DNA from: CANNDT01 sp945876205
GTDB taxonomy: Bacteria > Acidobacteriota > Vicinamibacteria > Vicinamibacterales > UBA2999
Direction of reading: 5' to 3'
DNA length: 21,980 nt
NCBI GenBank assembly: GCA_947503365.1
Contig: CANNDT010000078.1
Span: forward strand, 1 to 21,980
The translations under genes and the position numbers were made by a program. The notes under the pieces are model-generated. The model saw only the letters and a list, made by a program, of their open reading frames with translations, had not been told where the DNA came from and searched no databases. Of this stretch, positions 1 through 7,026 are shown in pieces (positions within the stretch are counted from its first letter, which is position 1; the number at the start of each line of letters is the position of its first letter).

Positions 1-1204
1 GTTTGACGCGCGCGACGGTGAAGTCTTCGCCAAGCATGTCGTCGTCGTCGCCGGTGCGCACGTGGAGGAGGGCGACGTCCTGGCCGCCTACCTGCCCGGT
101 GATCTTGGTGCCGAAGTCGACCGTCTGCGGGGTGCCGGCACTGCTCAAGCCGATGCGCCGGCTGAAGAACGGATTGATGCGGAGGTCGGCGCCGGTGGGG
201 CTGCCGAAATCGAAGAAGGTGGCGCCGTCGAGGAAGAAGTCGCGCTTCTCCGGAAAGAACAGCGAGAAGCGGGTGAGGTTGACCTGGCGCTGGTCGACTT
301 CGGTCTGCGCGAAGTCGGTGTTGATGGTCAGGTTGGTGCGCAGGAGCGGCGTCACGTTGTAGAAGAGATCGACGCCCGCGCTCGCGTTGCCGTCGAGGCG
401 GTGCTGTCCGCGGCCGGGTGACGCTTCCGACGTGAACACGCCGTACGGCTTGATGTCGAGGCCGTGGCCCTGGGTGACGTTGCTGATGCCGGTGACGAGG
501 CCGGCGTTGGTCATGCGCTGGAGGCCCTGGTTCCGCCGCCATCCCATCCAGATGGTGGTCTCGTTCTTCCGCGAGACCGTGCGGTCGAAATTGATCCCCC
601 AGCTGTCATTGCTCGGGTTGAAGTTGAGCGTGCGAAACGGGATCCGGATCTCGAGGAACCAGCCGATGCCGGAGCGATGCGCGCGCCCCTCCCAGATGCC
701 GTCCCACTGGCGGTTCTGCCCGTTGACGCTCATCAGCGCGTCGGCCATCGCGCCGATCGAGTTCATCTCGAAGAAGTAGCCGCTGCGGGCGTCGAGGAAG
801 GTGTCGATCGTCCAGCGGAACTTGTCGTCGGACTGGAGAAACTCGTCGCGCCGCCGCTGGTAGGCGATCCCGCGTTCGGGCTCGGAGTCGAAGCAGGTGA
901 CGCCCAGATAGAGCGCATCCGCGTCGTAGGCGATGCGCACTTCGGTAGGTTCGGTGGCCGGCTTGCCGTTGGCGGGATCCACCTGCATGAAGTCGCCGGC
1001 GGGAATCACGCGCGACCAGAAGGGCTCGTCCAGGCGCCCATCGAGGGCGACGCGTTCGTCGCTGCCAAGGCGCATCGCCAGCATGCGGCGGCGCTCGGGC
1101 GCCTGCGCGGAGACGGTTTGCTGCGCCGACGCGTGCAGCGCGGTGCCCAGCAGGAGCGCGAGCAGGCAGACGACGCCCCGGAACTCGCGGAAAGACAGAA
1201 GCAT
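1..1204 (-). CDS. DUF5916 / CBM9-like secreted protein (3' end cut by window)
   Basis: Reading the minus strand from the ATG at 1204 gives an uninterrupted frame of 401 codons that leaves the window at base 1. It begins with a signal peptide (MLLSFREFRGVVCLLALLLG, then an ALHASAQ cleavage-type end). Residues about 45-200 look like a family-9 carbohydrate-binding fold (VALDGRLDEPFW, VRIAYDADALYLGVTCFD). This is followed by a DUF5916-like beta-rich part with FFPEKRDFFLDG and INPFFSRRIGL, motifs I associate with DUF5916. Such proteins are exported and probably sit in the outer membrane as a barrel; their substrate is not established. The gene diverges from the tRNA and belongs to the chromosome rather than the mobile element. 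The C-terminal half is missing only because of the window edge. Family assignment is good, function unknown. Confidence 0.85.
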   Translation of the reverse strand, partial: MLLSFREFRGVVCLLALLLGTALHASAQQTVSAQAPERRRMLAMRLGSDERVALDGRLDEPFWSRVIPAGDFMQVDPANGKPATEPTEVRIAYDADALYLGVTCFDSEPERGIAYQRRRDEFLQSDDKFRWTIDTFLDARSGYFFEMNSIGAMADALMSVNGQNRQWDGIWEGRAHRSGIGWFLEIRIPFRTLNFNPSNDSWGINFDRTVSRKNETTIWMGWRRNQGLQRMTNAGLVTGISNVTQGHGLDIKPYGVFTSEASPGRGQHRLDGNASAGVDLFYNVTPLLRTNLTINTDFAQTEVDQRQVNLTRFSLFFPEKRDFFLDGATFFDFGSPTGADLRINPFFSRRIGLSSAGTPQTVDFGTKITGQVGGQDVALLHVRTGDDDDMLGEDFTVARVK

Positions 1205-1264
1205 GAATAAGGTCCCTAGCGTTCCCGTGGAATGAATTTGCGAATGGTACACTGCCTCTTCCCG

Positions 1265-1353
1265 GCCGGGGTGGCGAAACTGGCAGACGCACGGGACTTA
1301 AAATCCTGGGTTCCTCACGGAGCGTGCGGGTTCGATTCCCGCCCCCGGCACCA
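1265..1353 (+). tRNA. tRNA-Leu(UAA), CCA encoded
   Basis: The acceptor arms GCCGGGG (1265-1271) and CCCCGGC (1343-1349) pair perfectly, followed by discriminator A and an encoded CCA. The anticodon loop CTTAAAA (1297-1303) gives anticodon TAA at 1299-1301, on the stem CGGGA/TCCTG. A long variable arm and the T-loop TTCGATT fit a class II tRNA-Leu. The gene is intact. A possible -10 box TACACT lies at 1248-1253. The integrase gene follows directly, so the 3' end of this tRNA is the likely ICE insertion site. Confidence 0.97.
1331..1353 (+). other. probable attL within tRNA-Leu 3' end
   Basis: Tyrosine integrases of the P4/DUF4102 type commonly recombine in the T-loop-to-CCA part of a tRNA gene and leave the tRNA intact on the integrase side. 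The integrase begins 78 bp further on, in the usual arrangement. No second copy of this 3' end was found in the window, so the matching attR must lie outside it. The exact crossover cannot be read from one end alone. Confidence 0.5.
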
Positions 1354-1360
1354 ATGAATA

Positions 1361-1381
1361 AGCCATGTTTCGAGCATGGCT
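1361..1381 (+). terminator. hairpin after tRNA-Leu
   Basis: AGCCATG (1361-1367) and CATGGCT (1375-1381) form a perfect 7-bp stem with a 7-nt loop, 7 bases after the tRNA CCA. It has no T-run. It could end tRNA transcription or be an integrase operator. Confidence 0.4.
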
Positions 1382-1411
1382 CGAGTCTGGCGTGGTGCCC
1401 ATGTTGCCTTC

Positions 1412-1430
1412 GGGCTAACGGTGGGCTAAC
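1412..1430 (+). repeat. two 8-bp direct repeats, 11-bp period, abutting the integrase start
   Basis: GGGCTAAC occurs at 1412-1419 and again at 1423-1430, one helical turn apart, ending at the base before the integrase ATG. Short direct repeats between att core and int are typical of integrase arm-type or excisionase sites. Two copies alone are weak evidence. The stretch between them also contains GGTGGG, which may serve as the ribosome binding site. Confidence 0.35.
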
Positions 1431-2690
1431 ATGGCAGCCATGCCGACGAAATCGCTGACGGATCGTTTCGTCGCGAGCGTTCGTTCAACGAGCCGCGAGA
1501 ACTACTTCGACAGTAAGACGAGCGGCCTTGTTCTTCGCGTGACGCCTACGGGCGCCAAGACCTGGAACTTCGTGTATCGGTCTGCCGGTAAGCCCCAATG
1601 GCTGACGCTCGGCTCCTATCCGGCGGTTTCGCTCGCGGACGCGCGGGCGCTGGCCCTCGATAAACGGCACGCCCTAGAAGTTGAGGGCCGCGACCCTGCA
1701 GCAGAGCGGCGCGCTGAACGGGAGACCGCCAAGCTCCCGCCACCTGCCGCGCCGGCCGTCTACGCGTTTGCCGACCTCGCCAAGCTCTACGAAAGGTTCG
1801 CCCAAGGTAAGAAGAAGACCTGGAAGGACGACGTCGCGAAAATCCGGAAGTATCTGTTGCCGGCGTGGGGTGAGATGCCGCTGCGGTCCATCACTCGTGT
1901 TCACGTCCATGAGCTCCTCGACAAGCTCGCCGGCCAAGGCATGACCACCGGCGTCAATCGCGTTCAGGCGCTGATTTCAAGGTTGTTCACGCTCGCACTC
2001 GACCGTTCGCTGGTCGATGCCCATCCTGCCGCGCGAATGATGAAGCGCTTTCAGGAGCAAGCCTCAGACCGAGTGCTGTCGGACGACGAGATTCGGGTGC
2101 TTTGGAAGGGGCTCACCGCATGTCCCGGACGCGCGGCGGACGCCATCCGGCTGCGGCTGTTGCTCGGTCAGCGCGGTCAGGAAGTGATCGGCATGAAATG
2201 GAGCGAGGTCGACTTCAACGCGAGGATTTGGGACATCGCCGGCGGTCGCACAAAGAACCGTCGGCCGCACTCGGTACCGCTTCCGCCGACGGCGTTCGCC
2301 CTTCTCGAGAGGCGCCGCAAGGAAGTTCCCGACGCGGAGGTATGCGTGTTCCCTGGCCTGACCGCTTGGTCGGATGATTACCGGAAACTTTCGCAACTGA
2401 CCGGCGGGGCCTATGAGTGGAAGGATCTTCGTCGAACCGTCGGGACTCGGCTCGCTGCTCTCGGCTTCAGCGAAGAGACCATCGGGCGTGCGCTGAACCA
2501 TGCACGTTATACAGTGACCGCTCGTCACTACATCAAGCACGCCTACACCGCTGAATTGGAGCGGGCTCTTGGGGCGTGGGACCGCCTTGTCGATGAAATC
2601 GTCGCGGGACGCCCCGGAGGATCCGGCAAGGTTCGGGCGTTTCGCAGTCGCGGCGAGGGCCCAGCGACTGGCGCGAGGCAATTGCCTTAG
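1431..2690 (+). CDS. int: tyrosine integrase, DUF4102/P4 type
   Basis: Site-specific recombinase of 419 aa that would integrate and excise the element. Residues about 5-95 are the DUF4102 arm-binding domain (SGLVLRVTPTGAKTWNFVYR, LTLGSYPAVSLADAR). About 110-200 is the SAM-like core-binding domain, and 215-375 the catalytic domain. Catalytic residues can be picked out: R248 (GQRGQEVIGMKW), K275 or so in the beta hairpin, K331-D-L-R334 in place of the commoner HxxR, H357 (ALNHA) and the nucleophile Y367 (TARHYIKH). The length is normal for the family, and the set is complete, so the enzyme is probably active. The start at 1431 has a weak GGTGGG five bases upstream; an in-frame ATG at 1440 is an alternative. 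It is transcribed away from the tRNA, as usual for ICEs integrated at tRNA 3' ends. Confidence 0.95.
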   Translation: MAAMPTKSLTDRFVASVRSTSRENYFDSKTSGLVLRVTPTGAKTWNFVYRSAGKPQWLTLGSYPAVSLADARALALDKRHALEVEGRDPAAERRAERETAKLPPPAAPAVYAFADLAKLYERFAQGKKKTWKDDVAKIRKYLLPAWGEMPLRSITRVHVHELLDKLAGQGMTTGVNRVQALISRLFTLALDRSLVDAHPAARMMKRFQEQASDRVLSDDEIRVLWKGLTACPGRAADAIRLRLLLGQRGQEVIGMKWSEVDFNARIWDIAGGRTKNRRPHSVPLPPTAFALLERRRKEVPDAEVCVFPGLTAWSDDYRKLSQLTGGAYEWKDLRRTVGTRLAALGFSEETIGRALNHARYTVTARHYIKHAYTAELERALGAWDRLVDEIVAGRPGGSGKVRAFRSRGEGPATGARQLP

Positions 2691-2711
2691 CGCTCCTCTG
2701 TTGACGTCGAG

Positions 2712-2760
2712 CCTGACTGGGGGTCAGGGGGTCGCAGGTTCGAATCTTCGTCATCCCGAC
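2712..2760 (+). pseudogene. diverged 3' half of tRNA-Pro(GGG), probable old att scar
   Basis: CCTGACTGGGGGTCAGG (2712-2728) is a perfect 5-bp anticodon stem with loop CTGGGGG, giving anticodon GGG. It is followed by a variable-loop-like GGGTC and a T-arm GCAGG/TTCGAAT, then a degenerate 3' stem (CTTCG) and TCATCCCGACG where a tRNA would end CCCCGACCA. The 5' half is absent and the T-stem is broken, so it is not a functional tRNA. A displaced tRNA 3' half starting 21 bp after an integrase stop codon is the usual mark of a tyrosine-recombinase attachment site. It does not match the tRNA-Leu upstream. Confidence 0.6.
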
Positions 2761-2772
2761 GCGAATGGTGGT

Positions 2773-2818
2773 GTGTCAAATAACGACCACTTATTGTCAA
2801 GTGGTAGTAAAATGACAC
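2773..2818 (+). promoter_or_regulatory. 46-bp imperfect dyad, probable AbiEi operator
   Basis: The outer arms are GTGTCA (2773-2778) and TGACAC (2813-2818). The inner arms are ACCACTT (2786-2792) and AAGTGGT (2799-2805). Comparing the stretch with its own reverse complement, 16 of the 23 positions in each arm match. It lies immediately upstream of the antitoxin gene and is much richer in A+T than its surroundings. AbiEi antitoxins are known to autorepress through inverted repeats upstream of their own gene, which fits this position. Confidence 0.65.
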
Positions 2819-2823
2819 GGGCT

Positions 2824-3420
2824 ATGGAACCCCGCGAGCGCATCCGTCAGCTGGCCCGGAAAAGGCCCCTCTTCAGACTGTCTGAAGCCGTGAGCGCCGG
2901 CGTCCATCCGGAGCATGTGCGCCGGCTGACTCAGCAGGGCGAACTGACTCGCGTCGGCCGCGGGCTGTACGCGCTGCCCACGCTGCAGGCCACTGAGCAC
3001 CACACGCTGGCGGAAGTCGCCAAGCGTGTCCCTCACGGGATCTTCTGCCTGCTCACCGCGCTTCGGTTCCACGGCCTCGGTACCCAGAACCCGCGCGAGG
3101 TGTGGCTGGCGGTCGACCGCCGGATGGGCACGCCGCGGGTGGACTTCACGCTGGTTCGCGTTGTTCGGATCTCAGGCAATGCGCTGACCGATGGCATCGA
3201 GGAACACGATGTCGACGGAGTGTCTGTCCGCGTGACGAGTCCAGCGAGGACGGTCGTGGACTGCTTCAAGTTTCGCAGCAAGGTCGGCGTCGATGTGGCC
3301 GTCGAAGCACTTAGGGACTACCGACGCCTTCGGAAGGGGACAGCCGATGAACTGTGGCGTCAGGCCGAGCGGCTACGACTGGCGAAGGTGATGCGGCCCT
3401 ACTGGGATGGTCTGGTGTGA
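2824..3420 (+). CDS. abiEi: AbiEi-family antitoxin / transcriptional repressor
   Basis: A 198-aa protein. Residues about 5-55 form an N-terminal winged helix (RPLFRLSEAVSAGVHPEHVR, LTRVGRGLYALP), the AbiEi_4-type DNA-binding domain. The C-terminal part carries the AbiEi signature (RVTSPARTVVDCFKFRSKVG). In AbiE systems this protein represses the operon and counteracts the AbiEii nucleotidyltransferase; the pair gives abortive infection against phage and stabilises mobile DNA. It overlaps the next gene by four bases (GTGA). The ATG at 2824 is chosen because an in-frame ATG at 2812 lies inside the palindromic operator. Neither has a good Shine-Dalgarno, so a leaderless message is possible. Codon usage resembles the neighbours. 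Confidence 0.9.
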   Translation: MEPRERIRQLARKRPLFRLSEAVSAGVHPEHVRRLTQQGELTRVGRGLYALPTLQATEHHTLAEVAKRVPHGIFCLLTALRFHGLGTQNPREVWLAVDRRMGTPRVDFTLVRVVRISGNALTDGIEEHDVDGVSVRVTSPARTVVDCFKFRSKVGVDVAVEALRDYRRLRKGTADELWRQAERLRLAKVMRPYWDGLV

Positions 3421-4331
3421 CGCGCAAGACACCGATCGATGTCGGGGCATCTGTTCGTGCCCGACTTCTCACCCTGAGCAAGACACGCCGCGAAGACTTC
3501 ACGCTGACGCTCGTCAACTACGCGGCCGAGCGCTTCCTGTACAGGCTCTCGAAGTCCGGACACCGCGAGCGCTTCACCCTCAAAGGGGCGATGCTGTTCG
3601 CGGCGCGCATCGGTGAACAGTATCGGCCCACGCGAGACCTCGACCTCCTGGGTACAGGCGAGGCCACTGAGCGGGCGGTCGACGCCGTCGTTCGCGACAT
3701 CGTTGCCACCAGTGTCGCCGATGACGGCCTGATATTCGATCTGAGCACGCTGCGGGTCCAGGCGATTCGCGAAGACAACCGCCACGGAGGGATGCGCGCG
3801 ACGCTCCAGGCGCACCTTGCCGGTGCACGCATTCCTATCCAGATCGACGTCGGGTTCGGCGATGTCGTCACCCCGGCAGCGACCTACCTCGAGTTCCCGA
3901 CGCTCCTTGAGGGCATGCCGTCCCCGAGCGTTCTGGCGTACCCGATTGAGACGGTCGTCGCCGAAAAAGTGGAAGCGATGGTGGATCTCGGAATCTCGAA
4001 CAGCCGGATGAAGGACTTCACCGACATCGCGGTCGCGGCCAGACGCGCGGCCTTCGATGGGGCTAGCCTTGTCGAGGCCATCCGTGCCACGTTCCATCGG
4101 CGCGGAACCGCGATCCCGGGCGATGAGTTCGTGGCACTCACGGACACCTTCATTCACGACGCGGCTGCGCAAGCGAACTGGAAAGCGTTTGCGCGCCGCA
4201 GCCAGGCGCCGTTCGAGAGCCTCGAACAACTCGTGTCAGAGCTGAGGACGTTCCTTCGCGTGCCGCTCAAGCGAGCGCGAGCCGAGGCCGGTGTTACGGG
4301 GCGGTGGAGTCCAGGAGGGCCTTGGGTGTGA
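3417..4331 (+). CDS. abiEii: AbiEii-family nucleotidyltransferase toxin
   Basis: A 304-aa protein beginning at the GTG that overlaps the abiEi stop. The DNA polymerase beta-like nucleotidyltransferase core is visible: LKGAMLFA (K56, G57) followed by PTRDLDLLG with R73, D74 and D76, the usual metal-binding pair. The second conserved block is YPIETVVAEKVEAMVD (K184) and RMKDFTDI (K199, D200). These are the hallmark motifs of AbiEii/AbiGii toxins, which use nucleotides to inhibit growth. All expected residues are present, so it is probably functional. Upstream starts in the same frame overlap abiEi much further and are less likely. Confidence 0.9.
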   Translation: MTRKTPIDVGASVRARLLTLSKTRREDFTLTLVNYAAERFLYRLSKSGHRERFTLKGAMLFAARIGEQYRPTRDLDLLGTGEATERAVDAVVRDIVATSVADDGLIFDLSTLRVQAIREDNRHGGMRATLQAHLAGARIPIQIDVGFGDVVTPAATYLEFPTLLEGMPSPSVLAYPIETVVAEKVEAMVDLGISNSRMKDFTDIAVAARRAAFDGASLVEAIRATFHRRGTAIPGDEFVALTDTFIHDAAAQANWKAFARRSQAPFESLEQLVSELRTFLRVPLKRARAEAGVTGRWSPGGPWV

Positions 4332-4352
4332 GCGGGCCCGTCACCATCTCCC

Positions 4353-4399
4353 CTTGAAGTCGCCTCAAGCCGGCCGCCAGTTCGCCCGTCCAGGCGAAC
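4353..4399 (+). terminator. tandem hairpins after abiEii
   Basis: CTTGA (4353-4357) pairs with TCAAG (4365-4369). Then GTTCGCC (4380-4386) pairs perfectly with GGCGAAC (4393-4399) around a 6-nt loop. They start 22 bases after the abiEii stop. No T-run follows, so termination efficiency is uncertain. Confidence 0.4.
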
Positions 4400-5306
4400 A
4401 TCGGGCGTATGACCTCGCCTGTCAGACTCCACAGATATCCTGCCCGAGTCGAACAAAGCCGCGAACCCGAACCGGTCTGGAGGTTACCGTCAACGCTGGG
4501 AGATTTGTCGGTTGAATCCTGGCGGCATTCCGCGGCTGGCTGATGCGCAGTTCCTAGAGAAGACCCTGCGGGTTCTGGACACGTGGAACCGGCAGAACAT
4601 TGATGTGGGCTGACGGAATGGAATCACACTCCTTCCGGCTCGCCGCTGCTTGGCTTTCGCTCGAGTGCCCAAATCAGATCGAGCTGCACTGGCTTTCCCG
4701 GTCACAGCGACCGAAACAGGGCCTGCCACTGCAGGTACATTTCCTTATCGATCGCCGCGAGGGTGAGCTTCGCGAGCAGTGCGCGCCAGCGGCCGGATGT
4801 CGCCTATCGCCAGGCCATCGGCGACGGTCCCCCGGCATCTGGGGCTCCGCGTCCACGTCCGGTCACGCCGTTCCCAGATTCGTCTGGCGACCCCACTCAC
4901 GAACCCCGGTGCCGCCGAGTGCTCTTCCGCCGGAAACTCGATCCCGTCCTGGCCGCTACACATTCCGCTGCCGCGCCGAAGGCGCTCTCAAGCACACGGT
5001 TGATTCGCGGTTGATCAATTCGCCGCTCGTCTCCCGACACGGTCGCCGCAGTACGTCGTTCGCGGACTGCGAAGGTGCCGAACGGGTTGGGTCTGTGTGC
5101 GTGCGCGTCGCGAACGTCGCCCGTCGTCGACCACCAGCCCGCAGGGAGACACCGGCGTGGCCGGTCGTGCCAGGAGACCTGGACACGCTCCCTGCTCGGG
5201 CCGTGGCCGCGGGCGACGTCCGCGCCGCTGTTCTCCTCGTGGGACGCCGTGATGGTCCCTCAACGGGTGAAGGAACCAATCACGGTTCCCAACACGGAGA
5301 AGAACC
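4400..5306. other. gene-poor region with decayed coding fragments
   Basis: About 900 bases with no convincing intact gene. On the plus strand, 4413-4615 reads as an open stretch without a start codon that ends YRQRWEICRLNPGG ... TWNRQNIDVG and a stop; its composition looks protein-like. On the minus strand, 4803-4705 reads RWRALLAKLTLAAIDKEMYL then QWQALFRSL and a stop, with 25 further in-frame codons beyond it. A neighbouring minus frame at 4963-4804 (DGIEFPAEEHSAAPGF) could be its upstream part after a frameshift. I do not recognise the families. Other open frames here are Arg/Pro-rich and unconvincing. The last 100 bases probably hold the promoter of the next gene. Confidence 0.35.
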
Positions 5307-5642
5307 ATGACGACCAACCACAGCTCGGACACCATCACCGTCAAGATCACGCCGAACGATAAGGGCAACCCCGTCGGCAAACTCGCCGACGCCGAACTGC
5401 ACTTCGTGGGCGAATCACCGCTCGCCGGCCTGAAGCTGATCGGCTTCAGCATCTGGGAGCGACGGACTGGAAACGGACGGAACGTGACGTTCCCGGCGCG
5501 CCAGTACTCGGTCAACGGCGAGCGCCGGAGCTTCGCGCTCCTGCGGCCGGTCGCTGACACGACGGCGCAGGACGCGGTGCGCGACCGGATCCTCGAGGCG
5601 TACGCGGAGTTCGAAGCGGCGGAGGCGACCGCGGTCGCCTAG
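5307..5642 (+). CDS. small SpoVG-like protein
   Basis: A 111-aa protein with a clear ribosome binding site (GGAG eight bases before the ATG). No signal peptide or membrane segment. Residues about 35-105 recall SpoVG: a strand ending in LIGFSIWERR, then NVTFPARQY where SpoVG has FVAMPSKRT, then an aromatic strand (SFALLRPVA) and a C-terminal helix AVRDRILEAYAEFE matching the SpoVG end (IQDAVLNEY type). SpoVG proteins are small nucleic-acid-binding regulators. The likeness is distant and judged by eye. It stands alone between a decayed region and a strong hairpin terminator. Function in the ICE is unknown; a DNA- or RNA-binding regulator is a reasonable guess. Confidence 0.75.
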   Translation: MTTNHSSDTITVKITPNDKGNPVGKLADAELHFVGESPLAGLKLIGFSIWERRTGNGRNVTFPARQYSVNGERRSFALLRPVADTTAQDAVRDRILEAYAEFEAAEATAVA

Positions 5643-5654
5643 ACAGGCGTCCGG

Positions 5655-5680
5655 CGACGGAGCGCGCTGGCGCTCCGTCG
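5655..5680 (+). terminator. strong hairpin terminator after the SpoVG-like gene
   Basis: CGACGGAGCG (5655-5664) and CGCTCCGTCG (5671-5680) form a perfect 10-bp stem with a 6-nt loop, 12 bases after the stop codon. It is followed only by TTCGG, so it is GC-strong but lacks a T-run. Confidence 0.7.
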
Positions 5681-6038
5681 TTCGGAACGTTCACGCACAC
5701 GATCCCGTCCAGGTGGATGCAGCATCCGGGTCGCGCGGTCGAGTGCCGCTATGTCAAAAGTGCACGATCGCCGACCCGAAGCACCGGCATTGATTCCACG
5801 TCCGAAGCGGTCTACCCGATGCTCCCAGCGCTTGACGTGCCCTAACTTCCGCTCCTCCAGCGTCTTGCTGCGCGCGGCCAAACGTCGTGATGCGAAGTCG
5901 AGCTCGGCCGCCTACTTGGATCCGCTCTTGCAACTGACCGCTGTCCTACAGTGACCAGTCGCAGGGAATGGTGACCGCACGCATACTGCGCCACGGCGGA
6001 GCCTTGGCGTCTCGGCATCCTCGAGAAGGAGGGACGTC
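5681..6038. other. intergenic region upstream of the Crp/Fnr gene
   Basis: About 360 bases without a supported gene. Short open frames on both strands (plus 5751-5954, minus 5881-5639) lack ribosome binding sites and family resemblance. The segment presumably contains the promoter of the regulator gene that follows. I could not identify a convincing -35/-10 pair. Confidence 0.4.
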
Positions 6039-6734
6039 TTGGCCTACGAGAACCGGCTCCTCACTGCGCTTCCCCCTGGCGAACGGCTGCGCCTGGCCAC
6101 ACGATGCGAGCACGTCACGATCCCGAAGGGGACGGTCCTGTACGAAGCCGGTGATCCGGTGCAGTACGCCTACTTTCCGACGCACGGCCTCCTCTCGCGC
6201 CTCGCGATCACGCCGAACGGCGACGCCATTGAGGTCGCGATGGTGGGCAGCGAGGGATTCATCGGGTTGTCGATCGTCTTGCACAGCGAGGCCACGTCGT
6301 ATCGGATCGTGGCGCAACTCGCGACCGCGGCCGTGCGGGTCCGCGCCGAAATTCTGCGCGCGGAACTCGGACGTTCGAGCGCGCTGCACCACGCACTCCT
6401 GCGCTACGCCCACGACGTGCTCAGCGAGACGGCGCGCTCGCTCGTCTGCCATCGTTTCCATTCGTCCTCGCAGCGCCTCAGCCGATGGCTGCTCGGTGCC
6501 GGCGATCGTGTCGGGTCCGACACCCTCGACCTGACGCACGAGTGCCTGGCGCATGTCTTGGGGATTCCGCGCACCGCGGTCACGGAGGCGGCCGTCGTGC
6601 TCCAGGACGCCGGCCACATCTGGTATCGCCATGGCCACATCATCATCAAGAACCGCCTGAAACTGCGCATGGCCGCGTGTGCGTGCTATCGCGCGACGGA
6701 TCGCGGCGACGCGCGCGTGCGGGTCGCGAGTTGA
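6039..6734 (+). CDS. Crp/Fnr-family transcriptional regulator (TTG start)
   Basis: A 231-aa protein. Residues about 1-130 form a cyclic-nucleotide-binding-type beta barrel (VLYEAGDPVQYAYFPTHGLL, VGSEGFIGLSIVL) and 140-205 a Crp-type winged helix (SRWLL, LTHECLAHVLGIPRTAVTEA). This subgroup, with MVGSEGF in the barrel, is common in Acidobacteria and alphaproteobacteria and lacks the Fnr iron-sulphur cysteine cluster at the N-terminus. Its ligand is unknown. The TTG at 6039 is preferred because a strong AAGGAGGG (6026-6033) sits just before it and the resulting MAYENRLLTALP is the usual start of these proteins. It sits alone, upstream of the conjugation genes and separated from them by a hairpin, so it may control their transcription. 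Confidence 0.9.
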   Translation: MAYENRLLTALPPGERLRLATRCEHVTIPKGTVLYEAGDPVQYAYFPTHGLLSRLAITPNGDAIEVAMVGSEGFIGLSIVLHSEATSYRIVAQLATAAVRVRAEILRAELGRSSALHHALLRYAHDVLSETARSLVCHRFHSSSQRLSRWLLGAGDRVGSDTLDLTHECLAHVLGIPRTAVTEAAVVLQDAGHIWYRHGHIIIKNRLKLRMAACACYRATDRGDARVRVAS

Positions 6735-6744
6735 CCGTGCTGTT

Positions 6745-6764
6745 GCACCGCCGTTCAGCGGTGC
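6745..6764 (+). terminator. hairpin after the Crp/Fnr gene
   Basis: GCACCGC (6745-6751) pairs perfectly with GCGGTGC (6758-6764) around a 6-nt loop, 10 bases after the stop codon. No T-run. It probably separates the regulator from the conjugation operon. Confidence 0.5.
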
Positions 6765-6797
6765 CCAGCGCGTGCGCGAACTGTCGGACGCGCGACA

Positions 6798-6819
6798 CTG
6801 TCTGAAACGAGGCAGACAG
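6798..6819 (+). promoter_or_regulatory. inverted repeat upstream of virB2, candidate operator
   Basis: CTGTCTG (6798-6804) and CAGACAG (6813-6819) form a perfect 7-bp dyad with an 8-bp spacer, in the 292-bp gap before the conjugation cluster. Similar CTGTCGG and CACTGTC strings lie just upstream. The spacing fits a dimeric regulator binding one DNA face. No clear promoter boxes were found. Confidence 0.4.
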
Positions 6820-7026
6820 CGCTGCACACCGCCGCGTAGGTTGTCGGGAGTGAATCGCACTCGCCGATGACTGGTTCGGACCCGTCTCCCGCATCCACCG
6901 CCATCCACCGGCGTTCACCGACCACGACACGTCTGAACCGGCCGGCCCTCGCGCGCGACCGGCCCTCGCTCCCCAGTTCGGCAGCCGACACCCAGGTCGA
7001 CCGGACCAGCACTTGTGGAGGACGCC

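Noticed and set aside
606..1292. Minus-strand open frame of 228 codons overlapping the tRNA
   Set aside because: It runs through the tRNA-Leu gene, is Arg/Pro-rich and is out of frame with the DUF5916 gene, whose reading has a signal peptide and family motifs.
3399..4229. Minus-strand 276-codon frame opposite abiEii
   Set aside because: Shadow of abiEii, which has intact nucleotidyltransferase motifs on the plus strand.
4600..5310. 236-codon plus-strand open frame before the SpoVG-like gene
   Set aside because: Low-complexity Arg/Pro/Ser composition, no ribosome binding site and no family signal.
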